A stretch of 64,000 bases of DNA from Chitinophaga silvisoli (GCF_003412465.1 NZ_QTJV01000009.1:1-64000), one strand, 5' to 3'. Shown: positions 52,901 to 63,700, counted from the stretch's first letter. The notes: generated by a model not told the origin, from the letters alone. A program made the numbers and translations.

Positions 52901-55900
52901 AAACACTTCCTGCTGACCTCCCGCAATTGCCATCGCCAGGTAATCGGCATCAAAACTGCCATTCAGTGAATCCTTATAAGCATTATATATCTCAGTTCCC
53001 TTACTCACCGCAAAGAACTCATTATCCGTACAATTGGTGACACTATTCACAGCCACTGTTCCAAATACCGGTGTCGAATTGCCACATAACAATGGACCCT
53101 TATGTAAGGTATAACAACCCTGCAGTGTGCCATCACAACCTGACTTTTTATGGATCGGATGTATACCAATGGCCGTCACGCTGTAATCAACCATATAACC
53201 CGTCTCCCACTTGTAATTGATCGCAAATGTATCGGTAGTTGAATAACTTGTACTCAGGGTATTCAGGGTTACCTTCACCGTGCTGTCTGAACAACCTCTC
53301 AGACCTGATGGCTGGGTGAACAGCAGGAAAGCACCATTATTATACCCGCCACTGCCAACATAACTACTGTCTGTCCGCTGAAAAACACGGTACATAATCA
53401 TACTACTGTCCATCCTCATCCAGTTGGATAACCCGATGGTTTTATCTGCATTGAACTTCCTAAACACCACCTGCGTCTTACCGCTATAAGTAAAGTTCTC
53501 TGCAGCTATCAATCCGCCATCCAATGTCACAGACGTTGGCATTATCTGTGTGGAAACTGAATCTAAAGGAGCAGACATCCATTTGTTGTACAACACCCCT
53601 CCGCTATTTGATATACCTAAAAAGCTGTTGTTCGTTTTTCCGGCGGAAGTAGTATTGGCGATGTTTAACGCATAACCAGCAGACGTTTTATTAATATAAC
53701 CTGAATAATTACCTATCGAGGTAAAGCCATCCAGTGTGTGAGAGAACCTGGTTAATTTTTCTACCGTACCATTATACCGGTTGAACATGGACAATATCGG
53801 ACGGTAATAAGATAAATAAAGCGCACACCCAAAAGCCACCAATGTGTCCCCATTCTGAACGAGGGAATAACCTTCATCTCCACTATTATAACCAAACTGC
53901 CTGATCCATTGAGCAGTACCATCAGCGGAAACTACTCCGATCATACCATCTGTAAGACTACCATAAAAATTAGTTTTCCCGATAAAGGCAAAAGAGCTAT
54001 CCGATTGCTGGATCACATCCTGACCTACTTCCCCATTTGCTGTGTTAAATCCTAAACGCTTACTCCATACCACCTTTCCGGTATCATTGGTCTTCACCAG
54101 CCAGAGATCTCTCGCTGCAGTTCCTGTATTGGTAACTGTACCTACGGCGATATAACCTCCATCAAAGGTCGGTTTCATCCGGTTAAAGTATTCATTGCCA
54201 TTGGCCTTATATTTCTTTGCCCAAACTACATTCCCTGTAGAATCGGCTTTCAGCAGATAGCCATCCTGGTCGGTGCCGGTTGTAGTTTGACCTGCCATGA
54301 TATACCCACCATCTTTGGTTCTTTGCATATCATAGATCATGTCTTTATCACCACTGTTATACGTATGTAGTATGCCATTATTCACACAAACAGAGCTATC
54401 TTTTGATGTATATAATGTACAGGTGTCCTCTATAAATGTCAGGTATTCCCAGGCCTGTTTGGAGAAGCCGGTATGGTTATTCATGTAAGCGGCGAATAGC
54501 GAATTCACCTGTTGCTGCATGCTGCTATCCCCTTCCTCTTTTGTTGGTTTCAGTGAAGGATAGGTTGATTTAAAACTGGTATAAAGATCCTGGATAGTTG
54601 TACAGGACGCGCATGCAGCCGCTGTATTACATTGAATAATCGCAGGGATCGTGATCGCAGGTGTCACATAGGTACAAGCTGCGTTGTCAGGATCACAGGC
54701 AGACAACAATGCGTCCAGCTGAGACGCTGTTAATGTCGTATTACGGGTGCGATTCAGATAAGCGGCAAAAGTGGTATCTGTACTTTTCTTAAAGGATTTG
54801 TATTCTAATTGCAGTGTACTGAGCGTAGTACATTCACATGCTGTTGGTTTGGTATAAGTGGTACTTTCTGCATATACTGCCTGTGCATCATATGGAAGCG
54901 GCGCCGTTACCAACAGGTAATTACAGTTTAATGTATCCGTAATATTATGTGCGTTGTTGTATTCATCTATAATCGCCTGAAAACTGCTGTATTCATTTGT
55001 ACTACCAGGTGCCACTGTGCTGGATCCCATTACATGGGTCGCATCTGCTCCTGCTTTACAGACAGCCAGCATCTTAGGGATGAATATCTGGTTGATAACT
55101 GCGGTATCGTAATACCTGCAGGTTTGCAACTGGCTAAGCCAGGTACTTACATAGCTCTGACAGTTGGATGCGTATGTCGCAGCTAAATTCGCAGCTACCG
55201 AATCTTTTGCTTTTGTCGAATCACCGCTGGCGATATAACTAATGCCTGAAGATGTTAAAGCCGTTGAATAATCTGTAAAATGAACTGATTTCCCGGCGGC
55301 GATCAGCTCATTGGTGGTAGCAGTACATTTGGTCAGCTGGATCAAGCTATCCAGCATACGGGATTTTGTAGCTAAGTATAATTCCCTGAATGTACGCCAT
55401 GCCATATCCAGGTCACCGTCACACATGGTGCTTTCATTGAAGGCACTCGACATTGTTTTGTAGGTCGCTACACAATCACTGCCCAGTCCATCACATTTTA
55501 CACCGATTGTGGATACACTGTACATAGAAATCCCCTTGGTAGTATCAGCAACATCAGAATAGAACTTCAGTTTCTTATTCAGCATGGTCGCCTGCGTAGC
55601 TGCCATAGGGTCTATATTAGCTGTGACTGACTTGAATGGAATACTGCTGTTGCCCGTAGGGTTCAGGAAACCGGAATCCCGCGCAGCCGCGTAAGTATTT
55701 ACTGCCTCAAACCGTCTGTCCCACAAAAGGCTGCTCTCGTAAGACTGGTAAACCAGGAACTTGCAATACTCAGGATGATATTCCAATAATGCACTTGCCC
55801 ACGATGGCTTGAACTTCGCTGAAAAGTCTTCTGCACTGAGCGACTGTGGTAACACAAACCCACCCACACTTTCATCATACACACTATCTACAGTGCCTGT

Positions 55901-58336
55901 GGCACTCTTGTAACTAAGAGACTTCAGGCTATAGAGTGGCTCAGAATCATTATCGTCAGAGTAGAAGATGGAATAAATATCACTTGAATCTTCTACATTG
56001 GCATACTGACCGGAGGATGGCGACATGTCTTCCAGCATGGCAGTTCTCATCTCATCGACTGGTGAGGTGGTATTACAAAGCGCATTACAGGCATCTACGG
56101 CATCATTATAAGCGGTGAGCGCCTCCGCACGATATCCTGCGCTGTCCTGGGTCGGGACACCTGCCTTCGTCAAATACCTGGTACGGAAAGCATTCCAGTC
56201 ACCTATACTATCGCGGCAGGATTGACAATCGGGTACACAGGTTGTATTTACCTGCAGATCACGCTGCTCCTGGATGATTTGAGACAGGGTGGTACACAGG
56301 TTGCGCAACATAAAAATACTATCACGATAATAGGCCATTGCTTCACGATTCACAGTCAAACGCTTGGTGATCATGTAACTACCTTTCTCCAGATTTTGAA
56401 GGGTGAAATCTGCTACGAATGATTCAGGCGTACCACAATCGGCAATGATGGAATCTGCTTTGAAATTATGGTAAGTGACCTCGTAAGGCTTGCCACCAAG
56501 GTGTTGGTTGTAAACGTCGTCTGTGATGGTAATCTCAAGATCATATAAGCCGTTATAACATACTGTATCTCCATTACAATCTGGTTTACGTAATACCGGG
56601 GGCGTTAAGGAATAGTGAAAATGATAATCTCCTTTCTGCGCCACCAACTGGCTATGTGTACTCTCAAGGGTCAAATCCCTGATCGTGTTACTACCAGCCC
56701 TGGATAAAGTATCAGTTACTGTAAATCCTATATTAGAAGAAAGATTTTCCAGGTCAGCACTATCTGCCACGCCAGCCAGCGCAGTTGCCACTGTACGACC
56801 ATGCATATCTACATAAGAGACCGACATCTGCCCATTGGCATCCTGCACAGTGTTCTTAAAATAATGAGACTTGTCACCGGCTTCTGTACCAAACAATACA
56901 TCCAGATCATTATCATTAGGTGCATCATAATAATATTTAGTCTCATGGTTGCCTCCCAACCTAAAGGTCTCACCCAGGCCCCCCTGCCTGCTGATCCTGT
57001 TAGTATTATCCTGCGTATACACTGTTTCTGTAAACGCATACCCTCCTGCATCTGGTATATAGCGGTTCATGCCTTCATCCTTCTCCGGATTATTGGAAGA
57101 ATAATACTGGTTGGCACCACTCTCCGTGGACATCTTTGCAGCACTCGCTGTCAGGAAAGCCTCCGGAGTAGGCAAGGTATCATAATTACTCTTATCATAT
57201 TCTCCATTCAGACCCCGGTTGAAATTGCGGGAATATTTTATTACTGAACTCAATGTAGGAGAAGGCATGACCTGGATCGTTTCACGACCCTGGTAGTCAT
57301 ATAGTTTCTCTCCAACAATAGTCGTATTTGTTGTATTATCTTTTGTAACAGTCTGCCGGTTCCTTAGGGAACCATCATAATAAGCTACAACCACATTTCG
57401 CTTACCATCTTCTGCAAAACTCACCTTTGAATTCCAATTCAAGGCACGCTGGTGTCCTACAAAATCAAAACTACCCAGCCCACCGCTGAATGAAGAACTC
57501 CAGGGCGTTTCTATCCTGGCGTAACTACCTTTATCCTGCACGGCACGGACCCTGAAAAACAAAGTCCCTTTGCCATCATACAATAATGGAATACTGTATG
57601 AAGTACCCGTAATTGTTACACGGGAAGCATTGTTCCTGAATAATAATACCGGGTTAATGGGATCACCATATTTATTAGCTGCCAGTGCACTGGAATCAAC
57701 ATAGGTCCATTCCAGGTCGTACTCATCTGCACCAGTTAGCGCTGGCCAGCTAACGGTCAGTTCATCGGTAGAATCAGTATTTGCAGTGGCAGTAGCAGAA
57801 ATCGACTGTACAGCATCGTCCGTACAATTTAATGCATACGTCACCTGTACATCCATCTCATTGTCCAACAGCAATGAATTTATCACTTTATCATTATCAT
57901 TGGAAATATTCAGACTCAGTAACTTCAAGGTCACCTGGTGTGTATTGTTAAACACAAAACTACTGCGGCTCGTATAGGCAACATTCTTAGAATAATTAAT
58001 GTGGAGTGATTGGTCTACCGAATCCATCACACTGTCCGGGCGTTTATAAATAACCCGTACATTAGCTACGGCACTAAACGTATCAGGCAATACCCTGCCT
58101 GAATATTCATTGATATGGAAAACGATAATATTCTTAGCGGCATACGGTGTTTTCAATTTAGTATTCCCTGAGAAAAACGCCGAGTCTTTCACTTCAATAC
58201 TCGCATTAGCCAATAATTCACCCTTACTACCATCCAGGCTTTTTTTCAGGACGGTGATCCTTTGGGCATGACTACTTAGCGCCACAAAAAGGCATAGGGA
58301 TAAAGTCAGCCATTTATAAAATTCTTTCATAATCAT
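49904..58336 (-). CDS. RHS repeat polymorphic toxin, full length (2810 aa)
   Basis: Signal peptide at residues 1-25. A fibronectin-III-like part (about 165-290) is followed by a long mixed region with many Cys residues. Residues about 1330-1600 form a delta-60/propeller-like region (DGGYIMAGQTTTGTDQDGYL, FDGGYIAVG). YD repeats run from about 1820 to 2450 (WYDRLGRLILSQD, NYSYDVLNRLTGMQ). The RHS core ends at FWEYDTRIGRRWNLDP near residue 2540. The tip, about residues 2545-2810, is new: NHSKEYFKVAQDIASEEAGK, then Gly- and Ala-rich hydrophobic stretches (AATAMISVGLLATGVGEVGL, VATAAATTFYIGATQ), possibly a membrane-active toxin. The first ATG overlaps the stop of a 28-residue frame. RHS shells encapsulate the tip and deliver it to competitors. 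Confidence 0.9.
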   Translation of the reverse strand: MIMKEFYKWLTLSLCLFVALSSHAQRITVLKKSLDGSKGELLANASIEVKDSAFFSGNTKLKTPYAAKNIIVFHINEYSGRVLPDTFSAVANVRVIYKRPDSVMDSVDQSLHINYSKNVAYTSRSSFVFNNTHQVTLKLLSLNISNDNDKVINSLLLDNEMDVQVTYALNCTDDAVQSISATATANTDSTDELTVSWPALTGADEYDLEWTYVDSSALAANKYGDPINPVLLFRNNASRVTITGTSYSIPLLYDGKGTLFFRVRAVQDKGSYARIETPWSSSFSGGLGSFDFVGHQRALNWNSKVSFAEDGKRNVVVAYYDGSLRNRQTVTKDNTTNTTIVGEKLYDYQGRETIQVMPSPTLSSVIKYSRNFNRGLNGEYDKSNYDTLPTPEAFLTASAAKMSTESGANQYYSSNNPEKDEGMNRYIPDAGGYAFTETVYTQDNTNRISRQGGLGETFRLGGNHETKYYYDAPNDNDLDVLFGTEAGDKSHYFKNTVQDANGQMSVSYVDMHGRTVATALAGVADSADLENLSSNIGFTVTDTLSRAGSNTIRDLTLESTHSQLVAQKGDYHFHYSLTPPVLRKPDCNGDTVCYNGLYDLEITITDDVYNQHLGGKPYEVTYHNFKADSIIADCGTPESFVADFTLQNLEKGSYMITKRLTVNREAMAYYRDSIFMLRNLCTTLSQIIQEQRDLQVNTTCVPDCQSCRDSIGDWNAFRTRYLTKAGVPTQDSAGYRAEALTAYNDAVDACNALCNTTSPVDEMRTAMLEDMSPSSGQYANVEDSSDIYSIFYSDDNDSEPLYSLKSLSYKSATGTVDSVYDESVGGFVLPQSLSAEDFSAKFKPSWASALLEYHPEYCKFLVYQSYESSLLWDRRFEAVNTYAAARDSGFLNPTGNSSIPFKSVTANIDPMAATQATMLNKKLKFYSDVADTTKGISMYSVSTIGVKCDGLGSDCVATYKTMSSAFNESTMCDGDLDMAWRTFRELYLATKSRMLDSLIQLTKCTATTNELIAAGKSVHFTDYSTALTSSGISYIASGDSTKAKDSVAANLAATYASNCQSYVSTWLSQLQTCRYYDTAVINQIFIPKMLAVCKAGADATHVMGSSTVAPGSTNEYSSFQAIIDEYNNAHNITDTLNCNYLLVTAPLPYDAQAVYAESTTYTKPTACECTTLSTLQLEYKSFKKSTDTTFAAYLNRTRNTTLTASQLDALLSACDPDNAACTYVTPAITIPAIIQCNTAAACASCTTIQDLYTSFKSTYPSLKPTKEEGDSSMQQQVNSLFAAYMNNHTGFSKQAWEYLTFIEDTCTLYTSKDSSVCVNNGILHTYNSGDKDMIYDMQRTKDGGYIMAGQTTTGTDQDGYLLKADSTGNVVWAKKYKANGNEYFNRMKPTFDGGYIAVGTVTNTGTAARDLWLVKTNDTGKVVWSKRLGFNTANGEVGQDVIQQSDSSFAFIGKTNFYGSLTDGMIGVVSADGTAQWIRQFGYNSGDEGYSLVQNGDTLVAFGCALYLSYYRPILSMFNRYNGTVEKLTRFSHTLDGFTSIGNYSGYINKTSAGYALNIANTTSAGKTNNSFLGISNSGGVLYNKWMSAPLDSVSTQIMPTSVTLDGGLIAAENFTYSGKTQVVFRKFNADKTIGLSNWMRMDSSMIMYRVFQRTDSSYVGSGGYNNGAFLLFTQPSGLRGCSDSTVKVTLNTLSTSYSTTDTFAINYKWETGYMVDYSVTAIGIHPIHKKSGCDGTLQGCYTLHKGPLLCGNSTPVFGTVAVNSVTNCTDNEFFAVSKGTEIYNAYKDSLNGSFDADYLAMAIAGGQQEVFTVSYSTSEYHYTLYYYDQAGNLVKTISPAGVVIDRSTDWVNRVRAARAAGITLVPGHRMATQYRYNTLNQVVSKVSPDGGESHFWYDRLGRLILSQDAKQHPDNKYSYTTYDALGRINEVGELTSAAVMNDFISRDTTLLSDWLATANNSRKQITKTTYDIAYSSLSQLYLTPGNLRNRVSWTALFNDAAAQDTMGFATATFYSYDVHGNVDTLLQDYKQGGMQESNNRFKKMVYGYDLISGKVNEVGYQPGQQDAFYHRYSYDALNRITNVETSHDSINWDNDAYYHYYKHGPLSRMVLGQEQVQGVDYGYTLQGWLKGVNSTAVTPGYDPGGDGGSGTQVAKDVFGFALHYYGGRDYSPIGTVHPFASGTNLKPLFNGNISAISQNLSSVGTPLQSNYSYDVLNRLTGMQVSKGLNAGTNIWEPEVLADFKERVSYDANGNILSYRRNGNHSFAGTPLGMDSLRYTYKTGTNQLDFVYDSVGASNYENDIDGQTAGNYQYDAIGNLRSDQGAGIDSIEWTVYGKISRIKKSNGSEISYTYDAFGNRVSKRVNGVETWYVRDAAGNVMSIYTKGDGSINNGALSQTEAHLYGSSRLGINAVKVNVENGSVLPGVNMTGLGSGININFTRGEKFFELSNHLGNVLVTVLDRRGGISTDGIFVDHYEPAISSSQEYYPFGMLMPGRQSGGGYRYGFNGQERDDHIAGSGNNYTAEFWEYDTRIGRRWNLDPRPEDGVSMYSVLKNAPIMFYDLSGDTSYKPLSKPVVYQNYPGNPYLNHSKEYFKVAQDIASEEAGKAATAMISVGLLATGVGEVGLTLRGLYAGGELLTANGARLALGTFAKNVALDLFAQTTTTSILNRTNPIKALKDANLTATFLSGVGLPLYSSNIIGNMFQYSYNGGLQTTFDGEVSLFNYAKSVGFGVAFGKLGEKFGEKFGDYATKSIRGISMGIYMSGSLSLGPKVATAAATTFYIGATQVSPKTLDITGGVLDNLTNSKD

Positions 58337-58419
58337 TTCAGGTTAGGGATACCCAATAATATTTTGTAATCTCCTGCAACCAACATAGCGAGTGTGAATA
58401 TTAATAAGAGACGTTTCAT
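58333..58419 (-). CDS. Small hydrophobic peptide in the RHS operon (28 aa)
   Basis: A 28-codon frame, MKRLLLIFTLAMLVAGDYKI then LLGIPNLK, starts 14 bp after the DNRLRE-gene stop, and its TGA overlaps the first ATG of the RHS gene (ATGA). It has a basic start and a hydrophobic stretch. It could be a leader peptide that couples translation to the giant RHS gene, or a remnant signal peptide. Too short for annotation pipelines, so its status is inference from spacing. Confidence 0.45.
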   Translation of the reverse strand: MKRLLLIFTLAMLVAGDYKILLGIPNLK

Positions 58420-58433
58420 TTATTTAATATCTT

Positions 58434-60692
58434 TTAATAATCATTCAACAACGCACTTCTTGACTCTGTGATAGTCATCACCCCTCTCTCCGTCTCCTTC
58501 TTCAAACGGATCAAACTACCATCATCATCATACTCATAAAACGCCGCATAGTTATTCTCATCCAGTTCCGCCATCAGTCGAAGCGTTTCTGCATCGTATA
58601 CATAAGATTTCATGTTCGCATTGTATGGATGAATGCGCAGGTCATCGAAGTAGACGGTATTACTACCCGTATTCTGCATGTTCACGGTCAGTGCAGTTGC
58701 ATCGGTTGCCACATCCACCACTACTTCATAGCGTTCCCAGCCTTCGATAATGTTGCCGGAAGGTGTTGCCACTGTACTAATATTACCAGTGGCACGACCC
58801 ACTACTATGCTTACCTGGTTACCGGTATAAGATGTACCATCACACTGCCCGGATTCTTTTACCCATACACTTACCACCATACGTTTGCCGGCTATCGGAG
58901 AGAATGAAGGGAGTAACGCATCCGATCCAGCTACGATTCTCTTCAAAACGGTACTACCATCGGTACTACAGGTATTCGCCGTTGTAGTATACCCTAATTC
59001 GAATGTATTATCGTCAGCAGCAGCGACCGTAGCTGTAATGCCCGCACTACTTCCTGCATTCACACGGAGACTGTAACGACCAGTATGTGCTTCGGTCGTA
59101 TCAAACGCATTCTTGTAAGCAGAGAAATCAAAATTCCTTGGTACCGCACACACACTATCGCAGGTACTGCCTATATAGTCATAATCTTCAAACCCTTCAT
59201 AACCGATCTCACGGAAACGGGCATTCTGTACCACTGCTGTTGCCAATGCATCCTGGTAACCATATATTGCGGCATTATACCTGCCTAAAGGATCTTTGTT
59301 CTCCATCTCTGCGCCTTTTCGGTTAAACAAGGTGCTCTCACTATTCCATACCCACCTGGACACAGCGGTATCCTGTGCCTGCCAGGTACTATCTGTCGTC
59401 ATCTTCCAGAAACCAGCATAATTCAGGAATGTACCATCGGTACGAATATGGGTACTGTCTGTCGGGTCTGATTCTTTTCTGGCCCCATAGTAGGCAAAAG
59501 ACCTGTAGGGTTGCCAGTTGCCGGTCAGACCATAAGTATATGGGTTCACACTGGTATCTGTGATGGCACTGTAACAAAAACCGGATGAAACATCCGTACA
59601 AGTATAGCAGCTGTCAATATACAATTGGGCAACTATACCCGTATCTGTTGCAAATGTCCATGTGATATCCAGGTAAGGGCGTTTTGTTGCATCAGCATTT
59701 CTTTGTGAACAAAATGTAGCATACAAGGTATATTCATCTGTAAATTGAGTAGGGAGGGTCTTCATGTTCTTCAGCAGAATGCCTTTGTCCAATAAGCGTT
59801 TTGAATTTTTCAAACCACTGGCCAGGTCAAAGCTGAAGTTCTGAAAATGATCATCCGCAACCACTACATCACCAGAGGTAGTTCCTCCAAGGACCTGGAT
59901 GAGTACAGGATCGGTCTTGTACGTCCAGGGATCAGAAGAAAAGCACAGCGTACCTACAGACTGGTACCCCGTTTCTGACCTGAGCACATGAGCGTTTGTA
60001 TATGTAGCAGGATAAAATCCCGCAGGATCAGCAAACAGGTTTAAGGTAGCTGAAAGAATAATCGCATCATCCGGAATATTTACAGCACTGTCAATTGCCA
60101 TCACGGTCGTCAGCTGGTATGTACCCGTATTGTTTGACGAAAATCCTACCCGCATGTTGGTCGCTGCTGTATCCATTCCATACCTTGTAAAGCTGGTCAC
60201 CGCAGGGAAGATATCACTGGTTGCAGATACCATATAGGCATTCACGGAACGGGTCACCATGTACTTTTTATGTATCGGCTTTCCATAGTTGAAAGATACT
60301 TTACCAGAGTTATCACAGTCCGTGCTGGCCAGTTTTGTGAAATTCACAGTGCCATTGTTGACCGCAGTCAATATGACAGCACAATCTCCTAACCGCGCCT
60401 TGTACTGACTGCCGGAAGTAGCTGTAGTAAGGGCATAGAAATAGTTATTAATATTACTCGTCAGGATCGAACAGCCTGAATAAGACACCGAATAACCGGC
60501 AGCATTTGCATCGTTTATCAGCGTGGATAGCAGGATATGATCTGACTCTTTAATGTAAAGCCGGTTGGATGCGATCAGGTAATCGAACAAGGGCTTCAGG
60601 CAGGTACAGGCGCAGGTGCCTGTTGCCCCCTGGCCGGAGCTCCTAAGACCTGTTATAACTATTATGAGTGTCAGAAAAAAATATTTCCGCAT
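58434..60692 (-). CDS. Secreted DNRLRE-type protein of the RHS operon
   Basis: From the ATG at 60692 the protein has 752 residues with a signal peptide (MRKYFFLTLIIVITGL...). The frame is open further upstream but would overlap the previous gene. Residues about 160-380 resemble a DNRLRE domain (VNIPDDAIILSATLNLFADP, KRPYLDITWTF). Residues about 550-700 look like a carbohydrate-binding jelly-roll (EAHTGRYSLRVNAGSS, NTVYFDDLRIHPYNANMKSY). The C-terminus carries a YD-like piece (YDAETLRLMAELDENNYAAF, YEYDDDGSLIRLKKETERGV) that mimics RHS repeats and may dock on the RHS shell. It starts 8 bp after the DUF5977 gene and is cotranscribed with the RHS gene. Confidence 0.75.
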   Translation of the reverse strand: MRKYFFLTLIIVITGLRSSGQGATGTCACTCLKPLFDYLIASNRLYIKESDHILLSTLINDANAAGYSVSYSGCSILTSNINNYFYALTTATSGSQYKARLGDCAVILTAVNNGTVNFTKLASTDCDNSGKVSFNYGKPIHKKYMVTRSVNAYMVSATSDIFPAVTSFTRYGMDTAATNMRVGFSSNNTGTYQLTTVMAIDSAVNIPDDAIILSATLNLFADPAGFYPATYTNAHVLRSETGYQSVGTLCFSSDPWTYKTDPVLIQVLGGTTSGDVVVADDHFQNFSFDLASGLKNSKRLLDKGILLKNMKTLPTQFTDEYTLYATFCSQRNADATKRPYLDITWTFATDTGIVAQLYIDSCYTCTDVSSGFCYSAITDTSVNPYTYGLTGNWQPYRSFAYYGARKESDPTDSTHIRTDGTFLNYAGFWKMTTDSTWQAQDTAVSRWVWNSESTLFNRKGAEMENKDPLGRYNAAIYGYQDALATAVVQNARFREIGYEGFEDYDYIGSTCDSVCAVPRNFDFSAYKNAFDTTEAHTGRYSLRVNAGSSAGITATVAAADDNTFELGYTTTANTCSTDGSTVLKRIVAGSDALLPSFSPIAGKRMVVSVWVKESGQCDGTSYTGNQVSIVVGRATGNISTVATPSGNIIEGWERYEVVVDVATDATALTVNMQNTGSNTVYFDDLRIHPYNANMKSYVYDAETLRLMAELDENNYAAFYEYDDDGSLIRLKKETERGVMTITESRSALLNDY

Positions 60693-60700
60693 ATATAAGA

Positions 60701-63700
60701 TTATTGTAAATACAGTAAAATGGTGATCGTACTTCCGGTGACGGTCCATGTTTGTGTGCCGGAATAAACATTCTTAGCAGTACCATTTACAGAAGCATAA
60801 CCCGCCGACATTGCGGCGATGGTAACGACAAATGTAGTTGCAGTAGTACTGTACGTTTTTGAAGCACCATTTGCGATCAGCAGGTCAGTTCCATCATAAC
60901 TACCACTCGTAATTGTTGTCCCGGAAGATGTCTTTACAGTAATAGTACCATGGGCCGTATTGGCAGTGTGTCCTGATGGAGACGGATTAATAGTGACAGT
61001 GACGGTTTGCGCTGTACATGTTCCGTTCGTATTGGCATAGGTCTGGCCATTTGCTAATGTATCCGCTGCTGCTTTTGCATTTGCATCGGCATAGCTCACC
61101 GTAGAGGTATATTTACCCGCAGCCACGCTATAAGTAACTGAACTGCCTATATATCCCGTTCCACAATTGTTCCTCGTATAGGTGCGGCTCATCGCATCGT
61201 TCGTATAGGTACAGGTGCCATTCGTATTTGCATAGGTCTGGGCGTTGGCTGTCAGATCCGCACTTGCCAGGCTATCTGCACTCGCCTGGCTGACTGTACT
61301 GCTATACTTGCTGGCGGCTACGGTGTAGGTCACGGAAGAACCCGTTCCATTAGTACCACAGTTGTTCCGTGTCTTGGTAGACGATACGGCAGTATTATAG
61401 AAGGTACAGGTACCATTTGTATTGGCATAGGTCTGGCCATTGGCTGTCAGATCGGCATTCGCCAAACTATCTGCTTTCGCCTGGCTTACTGTACTACTAT
61501 ATTTACCAGCCGCTACACTATAGGTCACGGAAGAACCGGTTCCGCCGGTTGCACAGTTGTTACGGGTTTTTGTAACGCTAACCGCTGTGTTATAGAAGGT
61601 ACAGGTACCATTTGTATTCGCATAGGTCTGGGCATTGGCTGTCAGATCAGCATTCGCCAAACTATCCGCTTTCGCCTGGCTTACTGTACTACTATACTTA
61701 CCAGCCGCTACTGTGTAGGTTACGGAAGAACCGGTTCCACCTGTCGCACAGTTGTTACGGGTTTTCGTAACGCTTACCGCTGTGTTATAGAAGGTACAGG
61801 TACCATTTGTATTAGCATAATTTTGTGCATTCACGGTTAGATCCGCATTTGCCAAACTATCTGCATTCGCCTGACTTACTGTACTGCTGTATTTACCAGC
61901 CGCTACTGTGTAGGTCACGGAAGAACCTGTACCGCCGGTTGCACAGTTGTTTTTAGTTTTTGTAATGCTTACCGCTGTATTATAGAAGGTACAGGTACCA
62001 TTTGTATTGGCATAGGTCTGGCCATTGGCTGTCAGATCGGCATTCGCCAAACTATCTGCTTTCGCCTGACTCACTGTACTGCTCCATTTACCTGCTGCTA
62101 CCGTGTAGGTCACGGAAGACCCCGTGCCGCCTGTTGCACAGTTATTCCTGTTTTTAGTAACGCTCACCAGTGTATTATAGAAGGTACAGGTACCATTTGC
62201 ATTGGCATTCGCCTGTCCCAGTGATGCCAGTCTGATTTTCGCCAGTGAATCGGCAGCTGTCTGACTAACTGATGAAGAATCTGTACCCGCTGCAAGGGAA
62301 TAACTCACTGATCCTCCTGTACCACCCGAAGCACAGTTGTTCTTTGTATAGCTACCACTCTGTGCAACGCTATAATAATAACAGGTGGAATTATTTGCCT
62401 GCGATTGCGCCTCAGAAAGTGCCCATGCATAAGCGGTTGAATCAGCTGCAGCCTGGCTTACATAAGAATGAGAAAACCCTGCTCCTACTGTATAAGAAGC
62501 AGTAGCACCCTTGGACCCCGCAGCACAATTGTTCTTACTTGTTGTAGCCGTTTGTGCCGTACTTGTATAATAAGCGATACATACGCCATGTGCATTGGCG
62601 TACAACTGTCCGCTATCGATCATTAGTTTTTGCGCCATAGAGTCTGCTGCGGCCTGGCTCACAGTTGACGAGAATTTATTGGCAGGCACCACATAAGAAA
62701 CGGCATACTTGCCTATATATCCGCTGGAACAATTATTAACAATGTAAGACCTGCTCAGCAGACGGTTACCATAAGTCGCCTGTATCACCCCGCAATTCGC
62801 AGCATCCCCCCCTGCGTACTTTGCATAAGCTTCAGGAACACAAGTAGTCACTGTACCGGACTTTCTGCTATCAGGTACTTTCCAGGATGATTTATATTGT
62901 ACTGCAGCGGCAGCAATTACTTTTGACGTACTATCAATCACCAGCTTGTAACCAGCACTGGTTCGTACAAGCGGGTTTTTCAATAATGATACACTACTGA
63001 TCGATGCACCTATATTCTTTCTCCCAGACTTCACCACCTTCAGGGTAATATCATTCCCTGAAAAAGGTTGTCCATTCTCATCTACAAAATAGATATCAGG
63101 ATTCCCTCCACTCTGCTCATTCGCATCCACTGTATACATCAGCCCTGTAGCAGGGAAGGTGGCCACATGAGGCGCACAATCTTCCCCGCCTGTTTTAGGT
63201 TTACTGTAGATCAAAACCTTATCACCCCCTGCAAAGTAATCTGTTACTTTAGCTGTTGCAGGCAACCCACTTGTAATACGGCCCTGCCTGATATAGATAT
63301 TTTTCAGTATCACCCCGGTATTCTTATAGGCCCCACTCATACCATCGTAGGCCCAACCGGCCGGCATGGTGAAATTATATATAGGATCGTTGAACTCATT
63401 TTGTGTGCTGGTCAGGAGTATATTACCCGTTTCACTGTCGTACAGCAGATTGCGGGTACTGATCTTACTATCCTTATCCGTTACCACCACACTATCCAAT
63501 ATACCATGACGGTAGATCACTTTGGATACTGCCGCTGAATGATACATGGTCTCTTCTTTATTATACACACTCAACCCTACTGGTATAAACATGATCGGAG
63601 GCCAGGGGAAGGTGAACATGTCTCCATTCACCTGCACAGTTAAAGCGGTAGATACAGAGCGTTCTTCGCGCATATCCGTCATCAGCTCAATATCTTTACC

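Noticed and set aside
56801..57247. 148-codon plus-strand frame inside the RHS gene
   Set aside because: Antisense shadow of the long RHS frame; no recognisable family.
60990..62745. CRISPR-like direct repeats
   Set aside because: The 195-bp units are in-frame coding repeats of a DUF5977-type protein.
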